Shown piece by piece: positions 9,273 through 17,981 of a stretch of DNA of 64,000 nucleotides. Both the position numbers and the translations under genes were made by a program. Under the pieces are notes generated by a model that was not told the origin of the DNA, did not search any database, and saw only the letters and a list, made by a program, of their open reading frames with translations. The stretch spans positions 186,001 to 250,000 of the forward strand of contig JAHZIX010000002.1 in NCBI GenBank assembly GCA_022601195.1, in the 5' to 3' direction. The number at the start of each line of letters is the position of its first letter. Position 1 is the stretch's first letter. The stretch comes from Deltaproteobacteria bacterium (lineage in GTDB: Bacteria; Acidobacteriota; Thermoanaerobaculia; Multivoradales; JAHZIX01).

Positions 9273-10469
9273 ATGATGGACCTTCTACGGCTGTCTCTCA
9301 GCTCCATGTTCAGCCACCGCCTGCGGTCGGTGCTTTCCATGCTGGGAATCGCCATCGGCATCGGCTCTGTGATCCTACTCACCTCCATAGGAGAAGGAAC
9401 TCGCCAATACATCCTGGCCGAGTTCAGCCAATTCGGCACCCGCCTCATCGCCATCCATCCGGGCAAGGCCCAAACCCTCGGAGTGCCCGGTGTCCTCGGC
9501 GGCTCTACCCACAAGCTAACCCTCGAAGATGCCCTCGCCCTAGAGCGGATCCCCGGAGTGGTGCAACAGGTCCCCGTGGCTCTCGGCACGGCCCGGGTCG
9601 AGGCCGGAGGCCTAGGGCGCAGCGTCATGGTCTACGGAGCAACTCCGGCGATTCCGGAGGTGTGGCGATTCCAGGTTCGTCAGGGGAGCTTTTGGCCCAC
9701 TGGAGACCCCCGAAGAGGCGCCCCGGTTACTGTCCTGGGTCCTCGTCTCAAACGAGAGCTATTCGACGACACCAATGCCTTGGGCCGGTTCGTGCGCATC
9801 GGTGGAACACGTTTCCGAGTGGTGGGAATCATGGAGCCCAAGGGGCAATTCCTAGGCTTTGATATCGACGACTCTGCCTACATTCCCGTAGCCACGGCCA
9901 TGAAGCTCTTCAATCTCGAAGAGCTCTCGGAGATCGACCTGCTCTATGCCAATGCCGACGAAGCGGAGTTGGTCAAGGAAAGAGTTCGCCAAGTTCTCAT
10001 GGAGCGCCACGGAGGCACGGAGGACTTCACTGTCTTGACCCAAGAAGCCATGCTCTCTGTTTTTGGCAACATCATGAACATCATTACCCTGTCGGTGGCA
10101 GCCATCGCCGCCATCTCTCTATTGGTAGGAGCCATCGGCATTCTCACCATGATGTGGATTGCCGTCGGCGAACGAACCCCCGAGATCGGGCTAGTGCGAG
10201 CTATCGGCGCCAGCCGGCGTCAGGTCAGACTCCTGTTCCTGGCTGAGTCTGCTGGCCTGGCCACTCTGGGAGGCCTCGTCGGATTGGCCGGCGGGTTGGG
10301 AATCTGTGCTGTGTTGCGCGACGCAGTACCCGGACTGCCGGTGCATACGCCTACCGTCTTCGTGGTCATCGCGGTGGCAGTCAGCCTGATCACCGGCTTG
10401 GTTTCAGGAGTGCTCCCAGCTCAGCGCGCCGCCCGCCTCGACCCCATAGACGCACTACGGGCCGAGTAA
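9273..10469 (+). CDS. MacB-like FtsX permease 2
   Basis: A 398-aa paralogue of the preceding permease with the same layout: an N-terminal helix ('LGIAIGIGSVILLTSI'), a periplasmic domain and three C-terminal helices with coupling motif 'GERTPEIGLVRAIGA'. Two different permeases imply a heterodimer, as in LolCE, instead of the MacB homodimer. ATG 9273 and ATG 9276 are both possible starts. A small GCCTC/GAGGC hairpin just after the stop may end the operon. Confidence 0.93.
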   Translation: MMDLLRLSLSSMFSHRLRSVLSMLGIAIGIGSVILLTSIGEGTRQYILAEFSQFGTRLIAIHPGKAQTLGVPGVLGGSTHKLTLEDALALERIPGVVQQVPVALGTARVEAGGLGRSVMVYGATPAIPEVWRFQVRQGSFWPTGDPRRGAPVTVLGPRLKRELFDDTNALGRFVRIGGTRFRVVGIMEPKGQFLGFDIDDSAYIPVATAMKLFNLEELSEIDLLYANADEAELVKERVRQVLMERHGGTEDFTVLTQEAMLSVFGNIMNIITLSVAAIAAISLLVGAIGILTMMWIAVGERTPEIGLVRAIGASRRQVRLLFLAESAGLATLGGLVGLAGGLGICAVLRDAVPGLPVHTPTVFVVIAVAVSLITGLVSGVLPAQRAARLDPIDALRAE

Positions 10470-10652
10470 CAGCCTCAGAGTAGAGGCGATAGAGCAGGTA
10501 GAAAGACCAGCAGGGCTGCCAGGACGATCCGGCCCCAAACGGTCTTCCTGAAAGCGGAGGGAGCTTTGACTCCCCAAGAACGATGAGTTAGCTTTCCAGA
10601 AGAGGGTCTCGAAAAAGATTCAATACCGAGTAGAAGAAAACCAGGTAACAAC

Positions 10653-10988
10653 ATGTCAAAAAGAAAAACACCAGAGAGATCAAGGACAGAGGGATCTAGT
10701 ACAGAGAGATCTAGTACAGAGAGAAGCGTGCCAGGCAGAAGAACGACAGCCACAGAGCTCGCCGCTGCAACCGTCTTGGGTTTCGCTTGCCTCGCCTTCG
10801 GCGGCGCCTGCTCCGACCAGGGGAAAGCTCCTGAAGATGACAAAGTATCCGTGGCCCCCGAAGCTGCGGCTTCGAAGGCTGCCGAAGAACCCGTCGTCAC
10901 CGAAGATGGCGAGCTGATTTTTCGCGAAGACTTCGAAGGCGGAGAGCTCCCCGCCGGAGTCATTCAAGGAACGACTGAAGACCCGTAA
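10653..10988 (+). CDS. Short Cys-containing exported protein, possibly truncated
   Basis: A 111-aa frame beginning with a Ser/Arg/Thr/Glu-rich stretch, then a hydrophobic segment ending 'CLAFGGAC' (Cys ~57), which resembles a lipoprotein signal though -3 is Gly. The mature part is acidic and stops shortly after 'LIFREDFEGGELPAG', as if a longer domain had been cut off. The N-terminal coding region contains two exact 15-bp tandem units (10693-10707, 10708-10722). AGGTAAC lies before the ATG. The opposite strand is also open (10475-10963) but shows only low-complexity sequence. No family is recognised, and it may be a gene remnant. Confidence 0.45.
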   Translation: MSKRKTPERSRTEGSSTERSSTERSVPGRRTTATELAAATVLGFACLAFGGACSDQGKAPEDDKVSVAPEAAASKAAEEPVVTEDGELIFREDFEGGELPAGVIQGTTEDP

Positions 10989-11049
10989 CTCCCAGGAGCC
11001 ATTGGTGCGGTAGCCCCGAGCTAGGCTCTTTAGGTTCCCCGGAGCGGGC

Positions 11050-11064
11050 TGAAAGTCACTTTCA
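11050..11064. promoter_or_regulatory. Palindrome upstream of small ORF
   Basis: TGAAAGT-C-ACTTTCA is a perfect 7-1-7 palindrome 50 bp before the next start, suitable as a repressor operator. No protein is assigned to it. Confidence 0.3.
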
Positions 11065-11114
11065 ATGCGCTCTTACTTCTCGATGACTTCTCGGCTCTAG
11101 TGGAGGAAACCCTT

Positions 11115-11351
11115 TTGATCGATGTCACCGAAGCTGTGCAGAAAGCTAAGAACGCTTTTTCAGCTCTCCATACGGATGTGCCGACGAGTCAATTACGCAT
11201 GGCGGAGGTGGAGCTATCGAGTGACGACACCCATTGGCTAGTGACTCTTGCCTACCTCGACGACGAAGTCAGCGCCATCGCTAAACACAAGATCTTGAAA
11301 ATCGATGCGTCAACAGGACAGGTGAGATCCGTCAAGCTTCGCACTCTCTGA
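11115..11351 (+). CDS. Small PepSY-like protein of unknown function
   Basis: 78 residues if TTG 11115 is used. GGAGG at 11102-11106 sits 8 nt upstream of it, which favours it over GTG 11100. The protein begins with a helix ('VTEAVQKAKNAFSAL'). It ends with a strand pair 'KHKILKIDASTGQVRSVKLR' that resembles the PepSY-type 'K-x-F-x-I-D-x-x-T-G-x-V' pattern. There is no signal peptide. It lies 11 bp upstream of the LCAT-like gene and may be translated with it. The function is not known. Confidence 0.55.
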   Translation: MIDVTEAVQKAKNAFSALHTDVPTSQLRMAEVELSSDDTHWLVTLAYLDDEVSAIAKHKILKIDASTGQVRSVKLRTL

Positions 11352-11362
11352 GGACCTTCACT

Positions 11363-12844
11363 TTGTTAGCTCATCTGGCCGTAGATTCCGACATGCCGAA
11401 GGAAAGGCTCTCTCCTCACCTCCAGCCTTCCTCAGGGCAAAAGGCTAGCCATCGCGCCGCAAAAGCAGCCCCCCGGCCGAGGGCATCCCTGGCTTCCCTG
11501 ACCTTTTGGCCTGCTGGAGGGTCCCTCCTGGTTCTGCTCTGCCTCAGCCTAGGGGCTTGTAGCTCCCTCCCTCCCATCGAGCTCTACCCCCAACCGCGGC
11601 CGGCGACAGAGGTACTGGTATTCGTTCCGGGCATCACCGGGGTTCAGCTGCGAGACCGGGAGACCAGCAAAGTACTCTGGGGGACCGGTCCCCGTCTCCT
11701 CTTTCCCCGAGATGGGGGCTATGGCGTCGCCCTACCGATCCGGTCGGCTTCGGAAGGCAGTGCGGAGACCACCGATGGAGTCGAAGCCTTCGCTCCCATC
11801 GAAAAGATCCGACTGCTCAAAGTGTTTGGCAAAGAGGTCTACGGCCCCGTCTTCGAACTGCTCACCTCCAACGGCTTTCGTCGTGGCAAGCTCGAGGCTC
11901 CCACCAGCGACGACAACCTTTTCTCCTACTCCTACGACTGGCGCCGAGACAACGTTGTCGCCGTAAAAAACCTCGTAGACCATCTCGCGAAACTCCAGAT
12001 CCTTCGCGGTCAACCCTTGAAGGTCAACCTGGTCTGCCAGAGCAATGGCGCTCACCTTTGCCGCTACTTGGCCAAATACGGAGCCTCCTCTCTGGAACAA
12101 GCCGAGGCAGGAGGCACTCCCCTACCGCCCGGAATCGAAATCTCCAAGCTGATCCTCATCGGAACTTCCAACGGCGGTAGCTTGCGCATACTCCGGGAAA
12201 TGAACCGAGGACGAAACTACCTCGGCCCCTTTGGCCGTCACTGGAGCCAAGAGGCCGTTTTCACCTTCCAATCCCTCTACCAAGACCTACCTGCCTATCG
12301 AACAGACCTCTTTGTCGACGAGCAGGGAAAGAGTCTTCCCGTCGACCTCTACGAGGCAGAGAATTGGCTCACCTATGGCTGGTCCATCTACGGGGAGAAG
12401 ACTCGGAAACGTCTTCAAGACAGGCCTCGCCCCGACCTCTTCGGAAACGCTGACCAGCGCCGCGCTTTTCTGGAGGAGAACCTCGCAACAGCGCGCCGAT
12501 TCCAGCAGCTCCTCCACCAGGATGCTCCTGGCTTTGGCCATCCTCGGTACTACCTGATTCAGAATGTCTATGAGGAGACGGCGGACCGGGCTCTATTGGT
12601 CCGAGAAAAGGGCCAATGGCGCACTTACTTCACCGGCGACAAGCGGCTCAACAAAGCCCCCTATCTGCGAGCGCTGACCAGCGCCCCAGGTGACGGCCAT
12701 GCGGCCAAAACGAGTCAGCTCTTCCTTTCGCCCCAAGAGACCAACGCCTTAGGCGCAGCTCCCTTTTACGTCCAAGGAGGCCATTTCGAGCTCATTTTGG
12801 ATCCAGGTGCCAAACGCCGACTCTTAGAGTTCATCAACGATTAG
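11363..12844 (+). CDS. LCAT-like alpha/beta hydrolase lipoprotein
   Basis: Related to lecithin:cholesterol acyltransferase/phospholipase-type hydrolases. Features: 'VLVFVPGITGVQLRD' (oxyanion region, ~86-100), the family signature 'SYDWRRD' (~194), and nucleophile elbow 'VCQSNGAHLCRYL' (~225), in which the usual HSMGG is replaced by QSNGA but Ser is kept. 'TSAPGDGHAAKTSQLF' and 'GGHFELILD' could supply the Asp and His. A lipobox 'LSLGACS' sits at ~60-66 after an unusually long Arg/Pro-rich N-terminal region. The start is TTG 11363 (GAGGA 8 nt upstream) or ATG 11393. It probably acts on membrane lipids from an outer-membrane anchor. Confidence 0.8.
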   Translation: MLAHLAVDSDMPKERLSPHLQPSSGQKASHRAAKAAPRPRASLASLTFWPAGGSLLVLLCLSLGACSSLPPIELYPQPRPATEVLVFVPGITGVQLRDRETSKVLWGTGPRLLFPRDGGYGVALPIRSASEGSAETTDGVEAFAPIEKIRLLKVFGKEVYGPVFELLTSNGFRRGKLEAPTSDDNLFSYSYDWRRDNVVAVKNLVDHLAKLQILRGQPLKVNLVCQSNGAHLCRYLAKYGASSLEQAEAGGTPLPPGIEISKLILIGTSNGGSLRILREMNRGRNYLGPFGRHWSQEAVFTFQSLYQDLPAYRTDLFVDEQGKSLPVDLYEAENWLTYGWSIYGEKTRKRLQDRPRPDLFGNADQRRAFLEENLATARRFQQLLHQDAPGFGHPRYYLIQNVYEETADRALLVREKGQWRTYFTGDKRLNKAPYLRALTSAPGDGHAAKTSQLFLSPQETNALGAAPFYVQGGHFELILDPGAKRRLLEFIND

Positions 12845-12874
12845 AATCTGCCCATCCATCACTGCCATACCAAT

Positions 12875-12912
12875 GGGGTGTCAGGCATGCACTCCGTGCA
12901 CCCCTTAAATAC
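12875..12912 (+). repeat. Left copy of a 37-bp inverted repeat pair
   Basis: Positions 12876-12912 match the reverse complement of 14739-14775 at 35 of 37 positions. The core GCATGCACTCCGTGCA contains its own dyad TGCAC-TCC-GTGCA. The pair brackets the DUF6916 and CSLREA genes. Confidence 0.75.
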
Positions 12913-12970
12913 ACACAGAACGGACGATGCCAGCTAGAAGGTTCGGGACAAGAGGGAAGGAACACGCATC

Positions 12971-13273
12971 ATGCTAGAGAATGTCTCCAAATCCGACTTC
13001 GACAAATACCTTAGCCAGAACTTTCGCCTCGAGGCGGGAGACGAGTCCTTGGATCTGCATCTGTCAGAGGTCTCGGCTCTTAGCGAAGCCGCTCGCGTTC
13101 CGGAAGGACGGGAGCCCTTCTCCGTCATCTTCCTGGGTCCCAAGAACCGGCACCTCGATCAGCAGATCTACACGGTCAGCCACCCTCAGCTCGGCACCTT
13201 GGAGGTATTCTTAGTACCCCTCGGCCCAGACAAAGACAACTCAGGTCTTCGCTTCGAAGCTGTGTTCACCTAA
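12971..13273 (+). CDS. DUF6916 family protein
   Basis: A 100-aa cytosolic protein without a signal peptide. The pattern 'EPFSVIFLGPKNRHLDQQIY' then 'HPQLGTLEVFLVPLGPDK' and the end 'RFEAVFT' matches the small DUF6916 beta-rich family, often found near phage-tail-collar-like or exported structural genes. AAGGAA lies 9 nt before the ATG. The biochemical role is unknown. It sits inside the inverted repeat pair together with the convergent CSLREA gene. Confidence 0.7.
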   Translation: MLENVSKSDFDKYLSQNFRLEAGDESLDLHLSEVSALSEAARVPEGREPFSVIFLGPKNRHLDQQIYTVSHPQLGTLEVFLVPLGPDKDNSGLRFEAVFT

Positions 13274-13357
13274 GCCACTAGTTCTGATCGACCCTAGTAT
13301 TGGGAAGATTCCTAGACTTGGCGACCTCTGAAGTAAGGACCTCGTCGATCTACCCCC

Positions 13358-14584
13358 TCAGGGGAAGGTCAGGGACCAGGTAGAGGTGTCGCCGGATTCG
13401 AAGCCATCCGCGAAGATGGCACCCACCTCGAAGGAACCGATATCGCAACGGGGAATCTGGTCACCATCTCCATCGATGGGTCGACTCATACCCCTTTGAT
13501 CTGTCTGCGTACAGGCGTCGGCTGAGCTGCCGACAGCAGCTGGATTGCCGGCGTCCACAAGCGGGCTGCCTACCATGGGTTGGTGAGTATCCGTAGGGCC
13601 ACCGTGGTTGGCCAATGGGGATAGGAGAGGATCGATGGGGCTGCTACTGGTCCCTACCTGATCACCAGTGGCGCCAAAACCAGAACAACCGCTGTTGTTT
13701 CCCAGAAGATTGTAGCCGCGGGAAGTAGCCAATCCGCTGCAATCCGGGCCGGCATCACTCATATTGTCGGCCAACACTGAATTGGCAATACTGAAAACCG
13801 CGCTACCTTCAATGAGAACCCCTCCTCCCAACAAAGCAGATTCATTGCCGACAATGGTAGCCCCATCGACGGTGACCATTCCCAGACTGAATACATAGAT
13901 GGCGCCACCAAGGTCGCTCAGACTCTCATTGCCGGAAAAGGTGCTGTTCGTGATGGTGGAGAACGACGTCACCAAGCCACCTCCCCCTCCATCGGAAGAA
14001 TTGGCAGATATCGTGCTGTCGATGATCGTCATGTCGCCCCCTAGACCACCACCAAAACCGAAGCCGCCCACATGATTGTCCGTAATCGTGCAGCCGACGA
14101 GGGTGAGCTCTGCATTGCCCGCAGCGATTCCTGCCCCACTGCCGTTTGAGAGGAGACCATTGCGAACGGTGACGCCTTGGATGGTCACGGTCGTGCCCAT
14201 CTCGACGTCTACCACCCGGTCGATGGCGCCTCCATCGATGATGGAGCTGCTAGCCCCAAGGCCTAACATGATGGTGTCATCGGTAATATCCAGATCACCG
14301 GTAGCTCCTAAGTCTTCCCCCATACCCGCGATGCTCAGCTGGTGAACCCCCGCACCTAAGAGAACACGATCCTCACCCGCCAGAACATTGGCAGCCAAAA
14401 TCGCTTCCCGTAAAGAGCAGTCTGCATCGCAGCTCCCATCATTGGTGTCCGTGAGCTTGGTGACGTCGAAATCGATGGCACCTGCCGGCCCCATCAAACT
14501 GAGGGAAAGAACCACCGCCAAGAGAGGGGCTAGAGCCCGGCTCGAGAATGAAGAGATGATGGAAAGGAAACCTAGAGACACCAT
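13358..14584 (-). CDS. Secreted CSLREA beta-helix protein with FADGFESGD tail
   Basis: A 408-aa exported protein. ATG 14584 is preferred (AAAGGCAGG upstream, then a clear signal peptide ending 'PAGAI') over an upstream in-frame start at 14665. Residue ~45 begins the 'DADCSLREAILAAN' CSLREA motif. The middle is a right-handed beta-helix rich in Gly/Asn/Ser/Thr ('TITDNHVGGFGFGGG', 'STFSGNESLSDLGGAIYV'). The end is choice-of-anchor-like, finishing 'IFADGFESGDTSTWSLTFP'. The same tail occurs in the protein at 23987. Likely an extracellular or surface adhesin-like protein; no catalytic residues are evident. Confidence 0.82.
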   Translation of the reverse strand: MVSLGFLSIISSFSSRALAPLLAVVLSLSLMGPAGAIDFDVTKLTDTNDGSCDADCSLREAILAANVLAGEDRVLLGAGVHQLSIAGMGEDLGATGDLDITDDTIMLGLGASSSIIDGGAIDRVVDVEMGTTVTIQGVTVRNGLLSNGSGAGIAAGNAELTLVGCTITDNHVGGFGFGGGLGGDMTIIDSTISANSSDGGGGGLVTSFSTITNSTFSGNESLSDLGGAIYVFSLGMVTVDGATIVGNESALLGGGVLIEGSAVFSIANSVLADNMSDAGPDCSGLATSRGYNLLGNNSGCSGFGATGDQVGTSSSPIDPLLSPLANHGGPTDTHQPMVGSPLVDAGNPAAVGSSADACTQTDQRGMSRPIDGDGDQIPRCDIGSFEVGAIFADGFESGDTSTWSLTFP

Positions 14585-14738
14585 GGGAGACCTGCCTTTC
14601 AGAGTTTTTATGATGCTTTCACATACTCTAGGCGAGAACAGACAGCGAAGTGCATCACTGCTCACAGAAGAAGATCGAAGAATCTCCCCTTTTCCAGTGT
14701 TTGATGGTTGGAATCTCTTTTGACCTCAACCGACTGAG

Positions 14739-14775
14739 GTATTTAAGCGCTGCACGGAGTGCATGCCTGACACCC
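14739..14775 (-). repeat. Right copy of the 37-bp inverted repeat pair
   Basis: Reverse complement of 12876-12912 with two mismatches. It is followed on the plus strand by further related words (GGTGACACC), resembling the 'GGTGTCAGGCA' repeats seen beside REP-associated transposases. That likeness is from memory and is inference. Confidence 0.7.
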
Positions 14776-14840
14776 TTGGTGACACCTTTGGTTTCCTTTT
14801 CCCGTTTGGATGGTTCTAAAGATGTAGGAGGCAGGAAGTC

Positions 14841-17033
14841 ATGAACCTCGAGACGCTTCGGCAAAGTTTTCGCGACCCTCGGATCTACCAGATCACCATT
14901 CTGGGCAGCTTGTTGGTCTACGGCCTGACGGTGCTGGATTTCGGAGTGTCTCTTCTCGGAGCCGCGACCCTTCTTTCGGCCGCTCTCACTGCCCAGGCCG
15001 TCTTCTCTCGGTGGTTTCGTTTGCCTCGATTCGATCCGCGGAGTCCGCTGATCTCGGGACTGTCCCTGTGCCTGTTGCTGCGAACCAACTCCTTGGCGGT
15101 GGCTGTAGGAGCCGCCTTTCTGGCGATCGGGAGCAAGTTCCTGCTGCGACGCAACGACAAGCACATCTTCAACCCCACCGCCTTTGGCCTAGCGGCCTCA
15201 TTGTTGATATTCGATCAAGCCTGGATGTCTCCGGGCCAGTGGGGACACGCTGCCTTCTTCGCATTCCTAGCTGCCGGCTTCGGTTGTCTGGTGATTCACC
15301 GGGCGAGGAGGAGTGACGTCACCTACGCGTTTCTTGCTGCCACTCTGCTCATCGCTTTGGGCCGGGCCCTGTGGTTGGGGGACCCATGGACCATCCCCTT
15401 GCACCAGCTACAGAACGGCGCTGTGCTCATCTTTGCCTTCTTCATGATCTCGGATCCCAAAACGACTCCGGACTCCCGGCCGGGGCGCATTCTCTATGCG
15501 GCCCTCGTCGCCACGGTGGCGGCGACTCTCCAATTCCGTTTCCACCAGCCCAACAGCCCTCTTTGGGCCCTCGTGGCATCCGCCCCCTTGGTGCCCCTGC
15601 TCGACCACTGGCTGCCCGGCCATCGCTATCGCTGGCCAGGCTTTTCCCTAAAGGAACGACCCATGAAAACTCGACTCAAAACCGCCTTCGCCCGCCCACT
15701 GCTCTGTCTGGCTCTTCTGTTGGCTAGCGCCCTCCCAGCCAGCGCCTTCTGTGGCTTCTACGTGGCGAAGGCGGATTCCAAGCTGTTCAATCAGGCCTCC
15801 CAGGTCGTTCTGGTTCGGGACGGCGACCGCACCGTCATCACCATGGCCAACGACTACCGTGGCGACCTGGCGGACTTCGCGGTAGTCATTCCGGTTCCCA
15901 CCTTCCTGGAACGGGAGCAGATCCACGTGGCGGAAAGTGCTCTGCTGGATCATTTGGATGCCTATTCGGCCCCGCGATTGGTGGAGTATTTCGATCCGAA
16001 CCCCTGTCAGGAGCGTCTCTATGAATCCAAGAGGAAGTTGAAATCGCTGGCTTTTGCACCTGAGTCAGAGTCCCGAGATGAAGCAGCAGCAGCTCTAGGC
16101 GTCTCCATCGAGGCCTCCTATTCGGTAGGCGAATACGACATTCTGATCCTCTCCGCCGAGGAGAGCGATGGCTTGGTGACCTGGCTTCACAACGAAGGCT
16201 ATCGCCTTCCCGAGGGGGCCGAGCCGGTGGTGGCCAGTTACCTCAAGCAGGGTATGCGCTTCTTCGTCGCCCGGGTGAACCTCGACACCCAGGCCGAGCT
16301 GGGGGTTCAGAACCTTCGACCTCTACAGGTAGCCTTCGAGTCACCGAAATTCATGCTGCCCATTCGCCTAGGAACCGTCAACGCCGACGGCGCACAGGAC
16401 CTGATTGTCTACACCCTGACTCGCAGGGGACGAGTGGAGACCACCAACTACCGCACCGTCCGCTTGCCGACGGGCATGGAGCTGCCAGCCTTCCTGAAGG
16501 AGCCGGCAAGCTTTGCCGACTTTTATCGCGACATGTTCGCCCGCCAGGTAGAGAAGGAACGTAGACGGGCTGTCTTCCTCGAATACGCCTGGGATATGGC
16601 CTGGTGTGACCCCTGTGCTGCCGACCCTCTTTCCGCCGCCGAGCTGCGCCAACTTGGAGTCTTCTGGCTGCCGGAGAACCAACAGAATCGGCAAGCCCAG
16701 AACGTTTTCCTGACCCGCCTCCACGTGCGCTACGACGGGGAGCATTTCCCCGAGGACCTACGGTTTCAAGAAACCGGTGACCGCACCAACTTCCAAGGCC
16801 GTTACGTGCTGCGCCACGCCTGGAAAGGTAAGAACACCTGCCCTGCCGCCGAGACCTACCACCAGCAGCTCAGCGAGCGCTATGAAAGGGAAGCCATTCA
16901 ACTAGCCTCCCTCACGGGCTGGCAGCCAGAGAAGATTCGCCAGCAGATGGGAATTCGGCGGGCCGTGGACGAAAATGAGCCAGGGCAAGAGAAGGACGAA
17001 GACCCTTGGTGGAAACGGGTGTGGGGCCGATAG
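14841..17033 (+). CDS. RnfD-like membrane domain fused in frame to DUF2330 protein
   Basis: A 730-aa frame. Residues ~1-272 form an RnfD/NqrB-type polytopic region with conserved 'NDKHIFNPTAFGL' and 'FMISDPKTTPDSRPGR'. The SGAT motif that binds FMN covalently in RnfD is not seen, so electron transfer may be lost or FMN bound otherwise. From Met275 a second protein begins with its own signal peptide ('ALLLASALPASAFC'), then a DUF2330 domain ('VVIPVPTFLEREQIHV', 'FFVARVN', 'WCDPCAA') and a basic C-terminus. AAAGGAA stands 8 nt before that internal ATG (15663). The second protein may therefore also be translated alone. The first start has GGAGG 9 nt upstream. Confidence 0.82.
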   Translation: MNLETLRQSFRDPRIYQITILGSLLVYGLTVLDFGVSLLGAATLLSAALTAQAVFSRWFRLPRFDPRSPLISGLSLCLLLRTNSLAVAVGAAFLAIGSKFLLRRNDKHIFNPTAFGLAASLLIFDQAWMSPGQWGHAAFFAFLAAGFGCLVIHRARRSDVTYAFLAATLLIALGRALWLGDPWTIPLHQLQNGAVLIFAFFMISDPKTTPDSRPGRILYAALVATVAATLQFRFHQPNSPLWALVASAPLVPLLDHWLPGHRYRWPGFSLKERPMKTRLKTAFARPLLCLALLLASALPASAFCGFYVAKADSKLFNQASQVVLVRDGDRTVITMANDYRGDLADFAVVIPVPTFLEREQIHVAESALLDHLDAYSAPRLVEYFDPNPCQERLYESKRKLKSLAFAPESESRDEAAAALGVSIEASYSVGEYDILILSAEESDGLVTWLHNEGYRLPEGAEPVVASYLKQGMRFFVARVNLDTQAELGVQNLRPLQVAFESPKFMLPIRLGTVNADGAQDLIVYTLTRRGRVETTNYRTVRLPTGMELPAFLKEPASFADFYRDMFARQVEKERRRAVFLEYAWDMAWCDPCAADPLSAAELRQLGVFWLPENQQNRQAQNVFLTRLHVRYDGEHFPEDLRFQETGDRTNFQGRYVLRHAWKGKNTCPAAETYHQQLSERYEREAIQLASLTGWQPEKIRQQMGIRRAVDENEPGQEKDEDPWWKRVWGR

Positions 17034-17053
17034 GAAATGGGCCCTTTCCCCCG

Positions 17054-17080
17054 CCCCCATCTCCTTAGGGGAGGGGGGGC
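17054..17080. terminator. GC-rich hairpin between convergent genes
   Basis: CCCCC-AT-CTCC pairs with GGAG-GGGGG around a short loop, between the convergent RnfD-DUF2330 and CPBP genes. No U-run is seen, so a bidirectional terminator is plausible but unproven. Confidence 0.4.
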
Positions 17081-17147
17081 CGGGAGTCGAGAGGCTTTCG
17101 GCAGGACCAGATCAAAGCCCGATCAGAACTAAGCGGAGCGGCTTTTT

Positions 17148-17981
17148 CTAGCTTGGCTGCAAATACATCTGGAGAAACAGAATGGTATCCATGGCACCGT
17201 GAGCCAAGATCGTCACCCACAGGTTGCGACCGACAACGAGGTAGGCCACGGCGAGGGCAAGGCCCATACAGGTGGTCTGGACCATCCCTGCCAGTCCCCA
17301 GCTGAAGTGAGCTACGCCAAACAACACAGCGCTGGCGGCGACAGCGATCCAAGGCTTCGACCAGGAACCGAGCTCCGAGATTCGCGTCACCAAGAAGCCG
17401 CGATAGATGACCTCTTCGCCGAAAGACGCAAAGAACCAAACGGTCGGGAGACTCACCAATAGGAGAGGCAGATTTCCCGCCATGGCGTTGTAGCCACTCA
17501 TGTCGGCTTGTTGAGGCTGGCTCATCAAGTTGGCCATGATCACCGCGCCGACCACGAAGGCGGCTATGGCGGCCACGAAGGTTAGGATCGACTGGCCACC
17601 TACCCACAGGCTGCGACGCCAGGTGCTCGACCGAAAGGCGAATCCGAAATGGTCGAGCCGCTGGCCGCGGACTCTGAGCCCGAGCCAGACCGCGAACAAC
17701 ATCAGTGCGTTGGCCAAGAGAACGGGAATTTGGCTGGTGATCGGGCCCTCACCGGCCAGCCCCTTACCGAGGAAAAGGGCCAGGATTGCCGCCCCGAAGA
17801 CGGCTCCGATCTCGCCCCACCGGGCCCACTGACTCGACATGAGAAGCAGCCCCACGGCGGATGGGGCAGCGTTTTCAGAAGAAGTGACTGGCCTGGCAGC
17901 GAAATGCTGCATCCCTTTGCGGGAAGTTCCTGGAGAAGACACAGACGAGATGCTCGGGGTACTCATTGGGGTACTGCTCAT
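17148..17981 (-). CDS. CPBP family intramembrane glutamic protease
   Basis: About 277 aa with roughly eight hydrophobic helices. Family motifs: EExxxR as 'GEEVIYRGFLVTR', 'FGVAHFSWG' (motif 2 His) and 'ILAHGAMDTILF' (motif 3 His). These form the active site of Abi/Rce1-type peptidases that cleave within membranes, with roles in prenyl-protein processing, bacteriocin immunity or signalling. ATG 17981 overlaps the PadR stop as ATGA and has AGGAG 9 nt upstream, so the two genes are coupled. The first ~50 residues are Ser/Thr-rich and low complexity. Confidence 0.88.
   Translation of the reverse strand: MSSTPMSTPSISSVSSPGTSRKGMQHFAARPVTSSENAAPSAVGLLLMSSQWARWGEIGAVFGAAILALFLGKGLAGEGPITSQIPVLLANALMLFAVWLGLRVRGQRLDHFGFAFRSSTWRRSLWVGGQSILTFVAAIAAFVVGAVIMANLMSQPQQADMSGYNAMAGNLPLLLVSLPTVWFFASFGEEVIYRGFLVTRISELGSWSKPWIAVAASAVLFGVAHFSWGLAGMVQTTCMGLALAVAYLVVGRNLWVTILAHGAMDTILFLQMYLQPS

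Noticed and set aside
10475..10963. 162-aa minus-strand ORF
   Set aside because: Low-complexity Ser/Leu/Val repeats caused by the 15-bp tandem units; the plus-strand frame has a lipoprotein-like signal instead.
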